This document shows, in pieces, positions 17,082 through 26,825 of a stretch of 64,000 nucleotides of DNA. Below the pieces are notes generated by a model that saw nothing but the letters and a program-made list of their open reading frames with translations, was not told the origin of the DNA and made no database searches. This stretch comes from Dinghuibacter silviterrae. Lineage in GTDB: Bacteria > Bacteroidota > Bacteroidia > Chitinophagales > Chitinophagaceae. Each line of letters opens with the position of its first letter. Position 1 is the stretch's first letter. Made by a program: the position numbers and the translations under genes. The stretch spans positions 124,001-188,000 of the forward strand of contig NZ_SODV01000001.1 of assembly GCF_004366355.1 (NCBI RefSeq), written 5' to 3'.

Positions 17082-18101
17082 TTAATGTGATACGAAACGA
17101 TGTAGTACGCTTTGCAGGGAATCTGCCGGAATTCCTTTGGCGATGACTTTTTTATCGGGACCGATCAAAAAATTGAAGGGGATGCTGTCAAACCGGAACG
17201 CCTTCACCGAAGGTCCCTTCCATATATTTTCATCGATCAATTGTACACCGCTATAACTGCCTGTAGTGACCATATTTTTCCATGCATCCAACCGGTCATC
17301 CAATGCAACAGACAAGACGGCCAGCGGCCGGCCGTCCATTTTCCTGCCCTCCTCCTCCACGGCATCGAGATAAGGCTTGCTCCGCATGTCCAACGGTGAC
17401 CAGAAATTGATCAAAATATACTTATTTGTGATGGAATACGTTGAAAATTCCAGCCCGTTTATATCCGGAAGCGTCAATTCGGAGACACTATCCCCTACCC
17501 GGAGCGGGTTCTCGAATAACCGGGTGTACTCCAGGGTAGCCTTTACCAGGGTCTGTATACCCTGATGCCGGGGAAAACGCACCCCTGCCCGGTGCATAAA
17601 ACTGTCCAAACCCTTGTAATCAGCCCCAAAATCCAGCATCCCGTACGCCGCTAAGAACAGGGCCGGGTTCCTGACGGTATCCGCAAACACCAGGTCGCGG
17701 CCATACCGTTCGCTCGCGACACACTTCGCCTGGTCCTTTTGAAAATCCTGCCATTCGGTGCTGGCCGGGGATTGTCCAAAGGAATAGACACCGGTTCCAT
17801 AGTTGCAAAAAATATCGATATTCCTGGCATCATTGACAAAAAGAATGTCGATATCCTTGTCGGCAAACACCACCCGGAAAAGCCTTTCTTCACCGGGGGG
17901 GAGTTCGATCGCTATGGAGTCCCTGTTGCTCGCCGCTTTTCCCGAATCAAGGATGGTGGATTTTTCCCCATTCAAACCTAGCGCTTCGACATAGTACTGC
18001 CGGTTGAAAGCGCCCCTCAGGTGCAAGACAGCACTTTCTGAAGACTTATGCCTGCAAGCCGCCAGCGCCAGGACCATGCATATCGATAAAAATACTTTCA
18101 T
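17082..18101 (-). CDS. TlpA-like thioredoxin-fold lipoprotein lacking the CXXC
   Basis: About 339 residues with a lipobox at Cys16 (MKVFLSICMVLALAAC). The N-terminal 200 residues are an unassigned domain of the kind often preceding TlpA domains in Bacteroidota. From about residue 205 (VGDSVSELTLPDINGLEFS) a thioredoxin-like domain follows with INFWSPLDMRSKPYL. In true TlpA/ResA proteins this site reads WAxWCxxC; here both cysteines are absent, so classical disulfide chemistry is excluded. The C-terminal IPFNFLIGPDKKVIAKGI with its cis-Pro region is intact. An ATG 9 bases upstream is an alternative start. A hairpin separates it from system B, while the next gene follows by 11 bases. Confidence 0.78.
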   Translation of the reverse strand: MKVFLSICMVLALAACRHKSSESAVLHLRGAFNRQYYVEALGLNGEKSTILDSGKAASNRDSIAIELPPGEERLFRVVFADKDIDILFVNDARNIDIFCNYGTGVYSFGQSPASTEWQDFQKDQAKCVASERYGRDLVFADTVRNPALFLAAYGMLDFGADYKGLDSFMHRAGVRFPRHQGIQTLVKATLEYTRLFENPLRVGDSVSELTLPDINGLEFSTYSITNKYILINFWSPLDMRSKPYLDAVEEEGRKMDGRPLAVLSVALDDRLDAWKNMVTTGSYSGVQLIDENIWKGPSVKAFRFDSIPFNFLIGPDKKVIAKGIPADSLQSVLHRFVSH

Positions 18102-18112
18102 ATAATCCATAT

Positions 18113-18148
18113 ATGCAAAAAGCTATCGGAAAAGATAGCTTTTTGCAT
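18113..18148 (-). terminator. Long hairpin with internal T run, end of SusC/SusD system B
   Basis: ATGCAAAAAGCTATC and its exact complement GATAGCTTTTTGCAT form a 15-bp stem around a 6-base loop. The T5 tract lies within the distal arm, so a shorter AGCTATC/GATAGCT stem followed by TTTTT works as an intrinsic terminator in either direction. It lies between the system B lipoprotein gene and the TlpA-like gene and probably separates or attenuates the two. Confidence 0.75.
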
Positions 18149-18170
18149 GTACTAATATAGGGAGAAGATA

Positions 18171-19157
18171 CTACTGATCGGACACCATCTCCATATAGAC
18201 CTGCCGGGTATATCCCGTCTGCCCCGTAGCACCACCGGCATAACCGACGTGTAACCAATAGATCTTTTTGGTAGCGTCGTAGGAGTTGTTATAGGTGGAA
18301 GACAGGTAGGGGGAGGTACCGGGGGCATTCGGCGCCGCACCGGAATAGTTAACGTTACCCGGGTTGTCCAGGGTCATGAACCCTGAAGCAGGGGAAGCGG
18401 GCGCATTCCCGGCCGCGGTATAGCCGGTCAGGGCGCCACCGCCATCGGGGGTACTGGCCACAAAGTAATAGGGGTTACCACCAGCAGGAAGGTCGCCTAT
18501 GGGGAACTTATTGGTCGTCACCCCGGTCGTGTACACCCGGTAGTCGCCGCTGATCGCGCGGGGTGACGACGGGTGAAAGAAATAACCGGTCGTGGTATAC
18601 GTCCCCGCGTATTTATTGTTCAGGACGAACGTATACATGGCCGTGCCGTAGTTAGAGCTGACAACCCCGTAGGAGGAACTGGTGATCGTCAGCGGAAGGC
18701 AATAGCTCTTCGTATAATCGTAATCGGAAGCGCCCGTTACCGTAAACCGGGTGATGGTGCTGGGCGTGCCCTTTTTGATAACGATGCTGGAGGGCACCGA
18801 AAAAACATCGGTAGGGGGCAGGATATAGCTGGTGCCCTGGTCGTTGTTAAAGGCAGTCAATGCCGCCGTATCGATCGCGATGCTTACGGTGATGTCTGTG
18901 GGTGCATCGTATTGGGCCCCGGTCCAGTTGACATTGACATTGAAGCCCCCCGTGTCTCCGACAAGGGTAACGCCGTTGTCGTATTGGGGATAGATGCTGG
19001 TGTAGGAAATGGGAACAGAGCTGTTCATGAACTCCACGACGTTATTGGTGCCCAACGAGGGATCAGCCGGCGTCTTCGTGTCTTTAAGACAGGACGTCAG
19101 AACCGACACTATCCCGAGCGCCAACATCACCGATGTTATATTGAGTTTCATCTTCAT
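18171..19157 (-). CDS. DUF1735-like surface lipoprotein (system B)
   Basis: A 328-residue lipoprotein started at 19157 (MKMKLNITSVMLALGIVSVLTSC, lipobox Cys23); upstream in-frame codons lie inside the SusD gene and are not used. Residues 35-160 resemble the DUF1735 beta-sandwich found in SGBP-type lipoproteins: VSIAIDTAALTAFNNDQGTSYILPP, then VFSVPSSIVIKKGTPS and SYCLPLTITSSSYGVVS. The C-terminal half, with an aromatic NNKYAGTYTTTGYFFHPS, is a second beta domain of DUF4361-like character. Such proteins act as extra surface glycan-binding lipoproteins beside SusD. It follows SusD by 34 bases and is the third gene of system B. Confidence 0.8.
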   Translation of the reverse strand: MKMKLNITSVMLALGIVSVLTSCLKDTKTPADPSLGTNNVVEFMNSSVPISYTSIYPQYDNGVTLVGDTGGFNVNVNWTGAQYDAPTDITVSIAIDTAALTAFNNDQGTSYILPPTDVFSVPSSIVIKKGTPSTITRFTVTGASDYDYTKSYCLPLTITSSSYGVVSSNYGTAMYTFVLNNKYAGTYTTTGYFFHPSSPRAISGDYRVYTTGVTTNKFPIGDLPAGGNPYYFVASTPDGGGALTGYTAAGNAPASPASGFMTLDNPGNVNYSGAAPNAPGTSPYLSSTYNNSYDATKKIYWLHVGYAGGATGQTGYTRQVYMEMVSDQ

Positions 19158-19191
19158 AATTTGCGTTTTTATCATTACAAAAAGACCGGAT

Positions 19192-20826
19192 TTACGGCAG
19201 TGCCCAGAATATGAGAGAAGTATACGGGCTGACCGAGGCCGGCACGTTTGACGCGTTAGAGGAATATTCCGTATTGGGATACATGATCCTCGTCGGCAGC
19301 TTATCCGGCCGGGTCGCCTGGGACAAGGTGGACACCATGGACGTGTAAGGGTTGGAAGTAAAGGATGACGAAACGGGGTAGCGTGTCCTCCGGTACTCAT
19401 TCCAGGCCTCCTGGGAGGTGATCATGTTGACGGCAATATACTTCTGGGTGATGATGGCCTCCAGACGCTGCGCGTCGCTGGTGGCCACGCCATAGTTGGC
19501 CAGATAGCTCGTGGCGTTGGCCGCCTGGTAAGCGACAGCGCTGTCCGCCGGGTTAAACCCTGCGGCGAGGCTCCCGTTGGCCAGTTCATATAGGTAATTG
19601 TACGAAGCAACGATCCCGGCGTTGAAATTGGTCTGCGCGGACCCGGTGACAATACCCCTCAAATTGGCCTCGGCTTGAAGGAAATAACTTTCGGCCGCCA
19701 GGATAAGCGGTTGCCCCTGGGTAGGATCTTTCATGATCCCGATGTTTCCACCAAGGCTGTTGGTGGAGGTGATGCTCGAAGGCGATTGGCCAAAGGACGT
19801 GCAATACCAGGCATTGGTAAAGGAGGGCGCGAAGGAGATCGAAATCGGACCGCCATACCCCAATTGATTGGCGTAGGCATAGTAGCCGTTGGCGGGGTTG
19901 ATCGAGTCACAGTCGTAATAGATCGCCCTCATCCTGGCGCCGTCGTTCAGCTTTTGCCCGTTATAGAAGCCAAAAGCATAAAGACAAGCCATCCAGGCGC
20001 GGTTGGCCGTGCTGTTGTCATAGTGGGCGACCCAGGAATCCCAATTCGGGTTTTGCTGGGTAGCACCACCGGAACCCGACCCTTTGTTATAGCCGGGATT
20101 GACGATGGCGTCCGTTGTCAGGAAGCCCGCCGCATCAAAGGTCGTATTGGGGAAAGAAATGACGGAAGATGCCCTGATGATCAACCTCAGTTTCACCGTG
20201 TTGGCGAATTGTTTCCAGGTCGCCATCGTGCCGCCGAACATGGGATCGGACGAAGCGGGCATCGCGACGACGTCGCTCGGCGCGTTGTTGATCAGGTTGA
20301 TGGCGGTGTCGAGCAGGTTCGCCAGGCCGACATAGATCGCGGACGCGCTGTCATACTTCGGGCTGACGATGGCCGGCGCTTTCAACGCCTGGGAATAAGG
20401 ACAATTGTTGTAGGCGTCTACAAGCAGTTCGAAGTTATAGGCCTTCATGATGTCACCTATGGCCGTATAGTAGGCCATGTCCGCGCTGTCCTTGGTCTCA
20501 TTGATCACGTATTGAAAATCCTGAAGGGCGTCATACGTACCCGACCAAAGATTGGTATAGTCACTGGTGCCCCAGTCATACGTCCACCAGTCGCCGAAAC
20601 CGCCGTAGCCACCGGCGTTCGCCTGCATGCCCGCCGTTTCCGCCCCGTAGGTATTAAACCCGGAAGCATTGGCTGCCGTATAGACGATCGCCTCGGGCAA
20701 TACATAGTCCGGCTTGCTGGCCGTGGGGGAGTTCGGATTGGTATTGATGTTGAGATACTTTTTGCAAGAGGCGCCCATCACCGTGATCGCAGCCGACGCT
20801 ATTATGATAATCGCTGATTTTTTCAT
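19192..20826 (-). CDS. SusD-like outer-membrane lipoprotein (system B)
   Basis: A 544-residue lipoprotein with lipobox Cys21 (MKKSAIIIIASAAITVMGASC). The opening KKYLNINTNPNSPTAS, the segment LVDAYNNCPYSQALKAP near residue 140 and the C-terminal EAWNEYRRTRYPV are characteristic of SusD-like_2 proteins, which lack some TPR features of classical SusD. It starts 12 bases after the SusC gene. The same segments recur in system C (LVDNFNNVPYSQTMKAP), so B and C appear to be related systems, perhaps for related substrates. Confidence 0.95.
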   Translation of the reverse strand: MKKSAIIIIASAAITVMGASCKKYLNINTNPNSPTASKPDYVLPEAIVYTAANASGFNTYGAETAGMQANAGGYGGFGDWWTYDWGTSDYTNLWSGTYDALQDFQYVINETKDSADMAYYTAIGDIMKAYNFELLVDAYNNCPYSQALKAPAIVSPKYDSASAIYVGLANLLDTAINLINNAPSDVVAMPASSDPMFGGTMATWKQFANTVKLRLIIRASSVISFPNTTFDAAGFLTTDAIVNPGYNKGSGSGGATQQNPNWDSWVAHYDNSTANRAWMACLYAFGFYNGQKLNDGARMRAIYYDCDSINPANGYYAYANQLGYGGPISISFAPSFTNAWYCTSFGQSPSSITSTNSLGGNIGIMKDPTQGQPLILAAESYFLQAEANLRGIVTGSAQTNFNAGIVASYNYLYELANGSLAAGFNPADSAVAYQAANATSYLANYGVATSDAQRLEAIITQKYIAVNMITSQEAWNEYRRTRYPVSSSFTSNPYTSMVSTLSQATRPDKLPTRIMYPNTEYSSNASNVPASVSPYTSLIFWALP

Positions 20827-20838
20827 ACTTCCTGTAAA

Positions 20839-23800
20839 TTAAAAGGTTAAGGAGATCGATCCGCCGTAGTAACGAACGGGGGGATTCTCCAGATTGGTTA
20901 CCCCGATACCGTTGCTCGCAGAACCGGCATCACTAAACTCGGGGTCGGTATAAATGTTGGATTTGGGCAGCCACTCAAACAGGTTGCGACCCTGGAGCGC
21001 GATGGTAGCACCCTTTAGGACACGGGTCTTGGACGCCCATTTCTGGGGCAGGTCGTACGAAATGCTCATCTGGCGTAATTTCCAGAATGCACCGGACGTC
21101 ACGTAGTTGCTGGTGACCCCCATGTTTTCGGTCTGGTCGGTCCAGAAACCGTCGTTCCCGTTACCGTTCTGGATAACCGCGGTTTTATTGGCGATATAGG
21201 TGCCCGGGTGATTGGGGTCCTCGTATACGGAGTTCGGGAATACAAAGCGCTGACGGTTGAAGGTAACCGTACGGATGCTGGTCCCGGACCAGTCGTAGGT
21301 GGGACCGCCGTTGTTGAAGATCCTGTTGCCACCCCTGTACTCGAACAATACGAAGAAGTGGACATTTTTATAAGACAAGTTCAGGTTCAGACCCAATTGG
21401 TCCTTAACGGCTGCACTCCCCAGTATCTTGATGTTGTTGTTGACAAGGGGCAGGCCGCTCTGGGCATTCACAATGACATGGCCTGAAGCGTCACGCTGGT
21501 AGTCTGTTCCCATGATGACGGGGAACGTATACCCCGGCACGGCAAACGAACCGGCGGCGCCATAAGCGGCGATTTGCAGGTTTCCGACCAGGGCGCTGTT
21601 GATGGAAATGACCTGGTTGTTGTAGTGAGAATAATTGCCGCCTACGTCCACCGTCCAATTCCTGCTTTTAAACGCAATGACATCGAGCTTGGTCTCCAAT
21701 CCCTTGTTGGATACTTCCCCGGAGTTCAGGAGGAAATTGGTAAAGCCGCTGGTGATGGAAATCGTGGCGGGAATGGTTTGGTTGGTCGTATGGGTGGCGT
21801 AGTAAGTAACGCTGCCGCTTACCCTGCTGTTGAACAAGGCAAAGTCGCCACCGAATTCGTACCCTTTCGTGATTTCAGGCAACAACGGGTTTTGTACGAC
21901 GGTATTGGTCATCGTGTAACCGGGAACGCCGTTGTAAGGGAAACCCAGTTGCTGTGCGAACGTGGTCATCAGCGAATAGGCACCGAAGCTGGTCGAGTTC
22001 GGGTCGGAGGTCAGGTTCACCTGGCCGACCTTGGACCAGCTTCCGCGGAGTTTCAGGTAGTCGAGCCCCTTGATGTCTTTCAGCGCGCGGATCGCATCCG
22101 TTGCCATAAAGGACAGCCCTACCGAAGGATAGAAGAAAGAGTTGTTCGGCGGGTTCAGGATGGAGACCCAGTCGTTCCGTCCGGTGACATCCAGGAACAG
22201 GTAGTTATGGAACCCGATTTTGAAGTCTCCATAAGCACCCACCAGGCGTGCCTGATAGTAACCGTTGCTGGCGGTAGGTTTGTTATAGGAGTTCGAGAAG
22301 TTGAAAAGACCGGGGGTATTCAGACCCGATACCGAAGCGCTGGTATAGTCAGACCGGTTGTTGTGCAAAGAAGTACCGCCCACCAGGTTAAAGGAAAAGT
22401 CCCGGATGGTTTTCTTTGCCGTAAAGTACAGGTCCGACGTCAGACGGGTATAATAGCTGTTGGTTTGCGTCACACCACCCGCGATGTTCGATTTGGAACC
22501 ACCGCTCTCGGTGATGGCGTATGACGTATAGGTGAACTTGTCGACGGTCTGCAGATCGGAAATGTTATCCGTGGTCAGACCCAGGCGATAGGTGAAGTTC
22601 AGGAAAGATACCGGCGCCCAGTCCAGTTGAACGTTCCCGATTAAATAGTCGTTCCGGGTGTGTTCGCGGTTGTTGGCCGCTTCGAAATAGGGGTTCTGGT
22701 ACCAGGGGTTTTCATACCCGTTCGGGTTGGCGAACTTGTTCGTCTGCCAGTCCTTGAACTCCAAAATGGGCACGTTGGCCGGGATGTTCAAAAGGTTGTT
22801 ATAAATGTCGTTTGTCTGTGTAGTGATGTTGTACCGGTTTTGCGTATAGCCGAGCGAATACTGGGCGGATACGTGGTTGACCAGTTTCTGAGTGCCGTTC
22901 AAACGAAGGGTGGCCCTGTTATAGGCGTCGCCGGGCATGATCCCTGTGACATTGGCATACTGGCCGGCCAGGTAAATGGTGGAGTTGTCGCCACCGGTAG
23001 TCAGGTTGAAATCCGTTTGGTTGGTGATCCCGGTATTCCAGAATTTCTTCCGGTCGTTATTGGCGGAATATTTTACATACTGTTGGGAGCCATCCTCCAG
23101 GGGGTTGCCCAATTTTACGGTGGACCCGTTAAACCGGGGACCATAAGACTGGTTTTCCAGGTCCGAAAAAACCGGGGTACCGTCGGGGTTTACGCCATAG
23201 CCGTTACCCCCGCCGCCGAATTCGGTCTGCAGCTTCGGGAAAAAGGCGACGCTTTGGGCGGTGAAGGTCTGAGCGATGCCGACGGAGGTTGCGCCCTTAC
23301 GGCCCTTCTTCGTCGTAACGATCAAGGCGCCGTTGGAGGCATCGGACCCGTAGAGGGCCACGGCGCTGGCGCCATTCAGTACCTCGATGTTTTCGATGTC
23401 CTGCGGGTTCAGGTTGCCCAACACCGCATTGGGTACCACCGAGCCGTCCAGGACGATCAGCGCCTGGTTGTTCCCCAGCAGCGACCGCTGGCCGCGCAAT
23501 ACAAGACGATAGCTCGGGTTGACCCCGCCGCTGACGTCGCTGACTTCCAGACCGGCGACTTTACCAGACAACGAAGCAGCTACGTCGACCGGCTTTGTCG
23601 CCACCAGTTCTTCTCCTTTTACGTCCGTGGCGTTGTAGCCTTGTTCCTTTTTCCTGGCCTTCAAACCACCCGCGGTCACCACCACTTCATCCATGGTGCT
23701 GATGCTTTGGTTCAGGACGACCGTGTACCGGTCGGAGGAGCCGACGGTGATTTTTTCGGCGTTGAAGGCAATGGCCGAGATAAGGAGTACCGTACCCTCC

Positions 23801-23991
23801 TTGGCATTGATCTTAAATTCTCCTTTTCCATTGGTAACGGTACCGGTTTTGGTACCCTGCAGTCGGATGGACGCGCCCTCGATAGGCTGACCGTCCTTGG
23901 TGGCAATCTTACCGGTGATCGTTTTGGTTTGAGCTAGTGCCGCAATAGAATACAGCATTAACACCGATAAGAGTGTAATTAATTTTCTCAT
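20839..23991 (-). CDS. SusC/RagA-type TonB-dependent transporter (system B)
   Basis: A 1,050-residue barrel with signal peptide MRKLITLLSVLMLYSIAALAQ. Next are the regulatory-like beta domain (ITGKIATKDGQPIEGASIRL) and a plug with VAGLEVSDVSGGVNPSYRLVLRGQRS, NQALIVLDGSVV, LNPQDIENIEVLNGASAVALYGSDA and NGALIVTTKKG. The end VRYYGGSISLTF has the terminal aromatic residue needed for barrel assembly. It imports large nutrients using the TonB-ExbBD complex encoded elsewhere. Plug motifs are closest to the SusC of system C rather than A. The upstream spacer is long and AT-rich. Confidence 0.96.
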   Translation of the reverse strand: MRKLITLLSVLMLYSIAALAQTKTITGKIATKDGQPIEGASIRLQGTKTGTVTNGKGEFKINAKEGTVLLISAIAFNAEKITVGSSDRYTVVLNQSISTMDEVVVTAGGLKARKKEQGYNATDVKGEELVATKPVDVAASLSGKVAGLEVSDVSGGVNPSYRLVLRGQRSLLGNNQALIVLDGSVVPNAVLGNLNPQDIENIEVLNGASAVALYGSDASNGALIVTTKKGRKGATSVGIAQTFTAQSVAFFPKLQTEFGGGGNGYGVNPDGTPVFSDLENQSYGPRFNGSTVKLGNPLEDGSQQYVKYSANNDRKKFWNTGITNQTDFNLTTGGDNSTIYLAGQYANVTGIMPGDAYNRATLRLNGTQKLVNHVSAQYSLGYTQNRYNITTQTNDIYNNLLNIPANVPILEFKDWQTNKFANPNGYENPWYQNPYFEAANNREHTRNDYLIGNVQLDWAPVSFLNFTYRLGLTTDNISDLQTVDKFTYTSYAITESGGSKSNIAGGVTQTNSYYTRLTSDLYFTAKKTIRDFSFNLVGGTSLHNNRSDYTSASVSGLNTPGLFNFSNSYNKPTASNGYYQARLVGAYGDFKIGFHNYLFLDVTGRNDWVSILNPPNNSFFYPSVGLSFMATDAIRALKDIKGLDYLKLRGSWSKVGQVNLTSDPNSTSFGAYSLMTTFAQQLGFPYNGVPGYTMTNTVVQNPLLPEITKGYEFGGDFALFNSRVSGSVTYYATHTTNQTIPATISITSGFTNFLLNSGEVSNKGLETKLDVIAFKSRNWTVDVGGNYSHYNNQVISINSALVGNLQIAAYGAAGSFAVPGYTFPVIMGTDYQRDASGHVIVNAQSGLPLVNNNIKILGSAAVKDQLGLNLNLSYKNVHFFVLFEYRGGNRIFNNGGPTYDWSGTSIRTVTFNRQRFVFPNSVYEDPNHPGTYIANKTAVIQNGNGNDGFWTDQTENMGVTSNYVTSGAFWKLRQMSISYDLPQKWASKTRVLKGATIALQGRNLFEWLPKSNIYTDPEFSDAGSASNGIGVTNLENPPVRYYGGSISLTF

Positions 23992-24366
23992 GTCTGTGAT
24001 TTTTTGAAATTATCCAGTAGCAAATTATCGTAAAATAATTCTTTAACAAAAAAATATGTTTTCAGGTGGGGTCAAGATTTTTACAACACATAATTTTTAA
24101 TTAAAATATATCTAAAAAATCAACCAAGCTAAAAGGATTTATCTTAGTTATTTAGAATATAATATCAACAATATCAAATTGTTATAAAATATTTTTAGAT
24201 AATTTACATATATTTTTAATATCACATTGAAGAGCAAAAAAATCTTTAAACTGACAAAACAGATCTTTTTTTCAAAAATCTTCAAACAATACCAACTGTA
24301 GCAAAAATTTGAGGCCGTCGCGAGCCAAATTTTTTTCTAAGTATAAATACCTAGACGCCTGATAAG
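23992..24366. other. AT-rich intergenic region upstream of system B
   Basis: About 375 bases with no credible gene and an AT content far above the surrounding DNA, with many A and T runs (24020-24340). It must hold the promoter of system B on the minus strand. I found no exact TAnnTTTG; the nearest is CAAATTAT at 24030, one or two bases off. The base composition suggests a regulatory region or a remnant of different origin. Confidence 0.5.
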
Positions 24367-24402
24367 CACTAGATAAGCGAAGCACATTTAGATTATCTAG
24401 TG
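24367..24402. repeat. 10-bp inverted repeat upstream of system B
   Basis: CACTAGATAA at 24367-24376 and TTATCTAGTG at 24393-24402 are exact inverted copies separated by 16 bases. The right arm runs into the system C terminator. It could be an operator or part of a larger folded 3' end. Confidence 0.5.
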
Positions 24403-24450
24403 AAAAAGAAAAAGCCGGCCCCATACGGGAGCCGGCCTCTTCTTTTTCAC
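24400..24450. terminator. Terminator of system C
   Basis: An outer stem GTGAAAAAGAA (24400-24410) with TTCTTTTTCAC (24440-24450) encloses an inner GCCGGC/GCCGGC stem around CCCATACGGGA. It lies 6 bases after the lipoprotein stop codon on the minus strand. The T5 tract within the outer arm fits an intrinsic terminator. Confidence 0.8.
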
Positions 24451-24456
24451 TGTCCC

Positions 24457-25191
24457 CTAATACTGGGGATAGTTGTAGGACGCGGGCGACACGATCTGGA
24501 TGTTGACAAGGACCGTGTTGTAATTACTGATCTTTTGAGAAGCGCTTTTGATGGTCACCGGCAGGATGTAGTTATGGTTAAACGCCCTGACCGGGTTTCC
24601 ATTGGCGTCGGTATACATACCGGTGGTCGTATCTATGACCGACGTGTTCACCGTGACCCATAGAGGGGACGTCCGTTGCCCGCCGGGAATCGTCACCGTC
24701 CAGGAACTGACGGTATAATCGGCAGCCGGAAGCAATTCATAAGACAGGGAAGTGATCGGGGCGCCGTTAAAGGACCACCCGGCATAGTTGCCGTTGGGAC
24801 CATAGCCGTTCGTCTGGTTGGTATACCCCGGATACACGCCGCCCAACGCGGCATTGATCGAATCGAGGGCGGCGGTGTCTATGGCCAGGGTAGCCGTATT
24901 CTGGGAACCGGGCACCGAAGGCGATGCCACATTCACGTAGATGGGCGTGCCGCTGGTGTCCGACTTATACGTGACCGTATCGGCATAAGCGCCGTAATCG
25001 GTGATCGCAAAGCCGTTGGGCAGGATATTGGGGGGCAGGGTCGACGCCGGGGCCGCCATGGGCAGCTCGATCAGGGTTCCTACTGTGGAATAGTCGATAT
25101 AATACTTATTGTTTTTCAAACAGCCCCCGAGGGCAACCCCTGCCATGATCAGCAAGCTCCAGTATATCGTAGGTATGTTTCGTTTTTGCAT
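24457..25191 (-). CDS. DUF1735-like surface lipoprotein (system C)
   Basis: A 244-residue lipoprotein with lipobox Cys24 (MQKRNIPTIYWSLLIMAGVALGGC). A DUF1735-like core is visible: VASPSVPGSQNTATLAIDTAALDSINA is followed by a long Gly/Asn/Tyr-rich loop (GGVYPGYTNQTNGYGPNG), then YELLPAADYTVSSWTVTIPGGQR and HNYILPVTIKSASQKISNYNTVL. Compared with the system B protein it lacks the second beta domain and so is about 85 residues shorter. It follows SusD by 13 bases and ends the operon before a strong terminator. A likely role is surface binding of the imported substrate. Confidence 0.8.
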   Translation of the reverse strand: MQKRNIPTIYWSLLIMAGVALGGCLKNNKYYIDYSTVGTLIELPMAAPASTLPPNILPNGFAITDYGAYADTVTYKSDTSGTPIYVNVASPSVPGSQNTATLAIDTAALDSINAALGGVYPGYTNQTNGYGPNGNYAGWSFNGAPITSLSYELLPAADYTVSSWTVTIPGGQRTSPLWVTVNTSVIDTTTGMYTDANGNPVRAFNHNYILPVTIKSASQKISNYNTVLVNIQIVSPASYNYPQY

Positions 25192-25204
25192 AGTGGTAAA
25201 TTTT

Positions 25205-26806
25205 TTAAGGCATCCAGAATATCTTGCTGTCTGCGGTTACTGTTCCCTGGGCGCCCACGTTAGTGGCGTTCAGCTGGTATTCGCTGTTGGGATAAAGGAC
25301 CCGGTAAGGCAGGTGGGTGGCCTTGTTGTTCGGGTCCTGGGAAAGGGGCACGTCCGGCCAGCCCGTGGTGCCGTCGGGGTTCGTCATGTCCTGGAAACGC
25401 CGGTAATCGTTCCAGGATATCATCGGGTTCAGCACGGCCCAGGCAATCCATTTCTGCATGATGATGGCCCGGATCTTCTGGTTGGTTGTCCCCGACCAGG
25501 ATACGTCCTGGACGCCCGTCTGGCCATAGTAGGCCTGGGCCGCCGCCGTAGCGGTGGAGGCGGATCCGCTTCCGCTGTAGACCCCGCCCAGGTATTCGAA
25601 AGATTCTGTAATACCCTCCTGGTAGAAGTTTTCAGCGGCTGCATCCCCCCCGGAGATCCATCCCCTTTCGGCGGCCTCCGCTTGCATCAACAAGGATTCC
25701 CCGGCGCTCATCAGGACGGCCGGTACTTTTGGCCCCTGCAGAAAGCCCTGGCCGGATTGATTACCCGCATAGTGTCCCAGGCTGGAGATATTTCCCGCCG
25801 GCAGGATACCGAAGTAGGCGGCGGAATAAGACGCCGGCGACACGCCGGGTACGGAGTCGTATTCCAGCGGCAGCCGAAACGCGTCGTTTGTCTTGTTAAG
25901 GAAGTCAATGGCCGCCTGGCAGGCGCCCTGCTCCGCATAAAAACCCGTAGGGGAGCCATTGATGGTATAGCCTAAAAAGCCATAGAAGGGGTTCTGTTGG
26001 TTCCCACCGTTTGGCCCGTTCTGGTTGGCATACCCGGGCTGGATGAACGCATTTTGACCGGGTCCCAGGTAAGGGGTGGACGCCGTTACCGCAAGTTCCT
26101 GGGTGATATAGGAGGAACGTCCGCTCATCTCGCTTTGCTGAAGCAGCAGCCGCAATTTTAGCGTATTGGCGAAGGCCGCCCACAAACTCATGTTCCCCCC
26201 GAACAGGACATCGAAGCTGCCCGGGTTGCTTTCGGTGGTGTTCGATGACGTGGCATTGATCAGGTTAATGGCCGTATCCAGCAAGGTAACCAGGCTGGTA
26301 TAGATCGTCTCCGCCGTATCGTATGCCGGCGTATTGACGGTGGGCGCTTTCATGGTCTGGGAATAGGGAACGTTGTTGAAATTGTCCACTAAGTAGGCGA
26401 AATCCCAGACCTCCATGATCTTGCCGATGGCCGTGTAGTCGTCGTTGTTCTGGGTGCCCGCCACCTTCTGCACGATAAAGTTGTAGTTGGTGAGGTTATA
26501 GTACAGGTTCCCCCAGCATCCGTTATAGGCCCCGTTGGTCAGGATATAGGTCAGGGTATTGGTGCTGATGGCGTATCCCCCCTTGTAGTTGATGTTCCCC
26601 AGCCAGGTGGACTGGGCATTGTAATCGCCTCCCTGGACTTCTGCTACCGTGGAAGCAAGGGCGGCGGACAAAACCAGGCTGGGACTGGTTTGGGAAGTTG
26701 ACGGTTGATTGGGGTTGACCGCCAGGTTGGTCAGGTAACCTTTCCCGCAACTGCCGAGAATAAGCGCCGCCAGGGCCATCGTATATAGATAATGTATTCG
26801 CTTCAT
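25205..26806 (-). CDS. SusD-like outer-membrane lipoprotein (system C)
   Basis: A 533-residue SusD-like_2 lipoprotein, lipobox Cys20 (MKRIHYLYTMALAALILGSC). Visible landmarks are YLTNLAVNPNQPSTS just after the lipobox, VDNFNNVPYSQTMKAP near residue 140, LLMQAEAAERGWI near residue 370 and WNDYRRFQDM near the end. The spacing is the same as in system B. It follows SusC by 19 bases. Co-occurrence with a DUF1735-like lipoprotein in both B and C but not in A supports a B/C subfamily. Confidence 0.95.
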   Translation of the reverse strand: MKRIHYLYTMALAALILGSCGKGYLTNLAVNPNQPSTSQTSPSLVLSAALASTVAEVQGGDYNAQSTWLGNINYKGGYAISTNTLTYILTNGAYNGCWGNLYYNLTNYNFIVQKVAGTQNNDDYTAIGKIMEVWDFAYLVDNFNNVPYSQTMKAPTVNTPAYDTAETIYTSLVTLLDTAINLINATSSNTTESNPGSFDVLFGGNMSLWAAFANTLKLRLLLQQSEMSGRSSYITQELAVTASTPYLGPGQNAFIQPGYANQNGPNGGNQQNPFYGFLGYTINGSPTGFYAEQGACQAAIDFLNKTNDAFRLPLEYDSVPGVSPASYSAAYFGILPAGNISSLGHYAGNQSGQGFLQGPKVPAVLMSAGESLLMQAEAAERGWISGGDAAAENFYQEGITESFEYLGGVYSGSGSASTATAAAQAYYGQTGVQDVSWSGTTNQKIRAIIMQKWIAWAVLNPMISWNDYRRFQDMTNPDGTTGWPDVPLSQDPNNKATHLPYRVLYPNSEYQLNATNVGAQGTVTADSKIFWMP

Positions 26807-26825
26807 GATTCGATCCGGTTTATGG

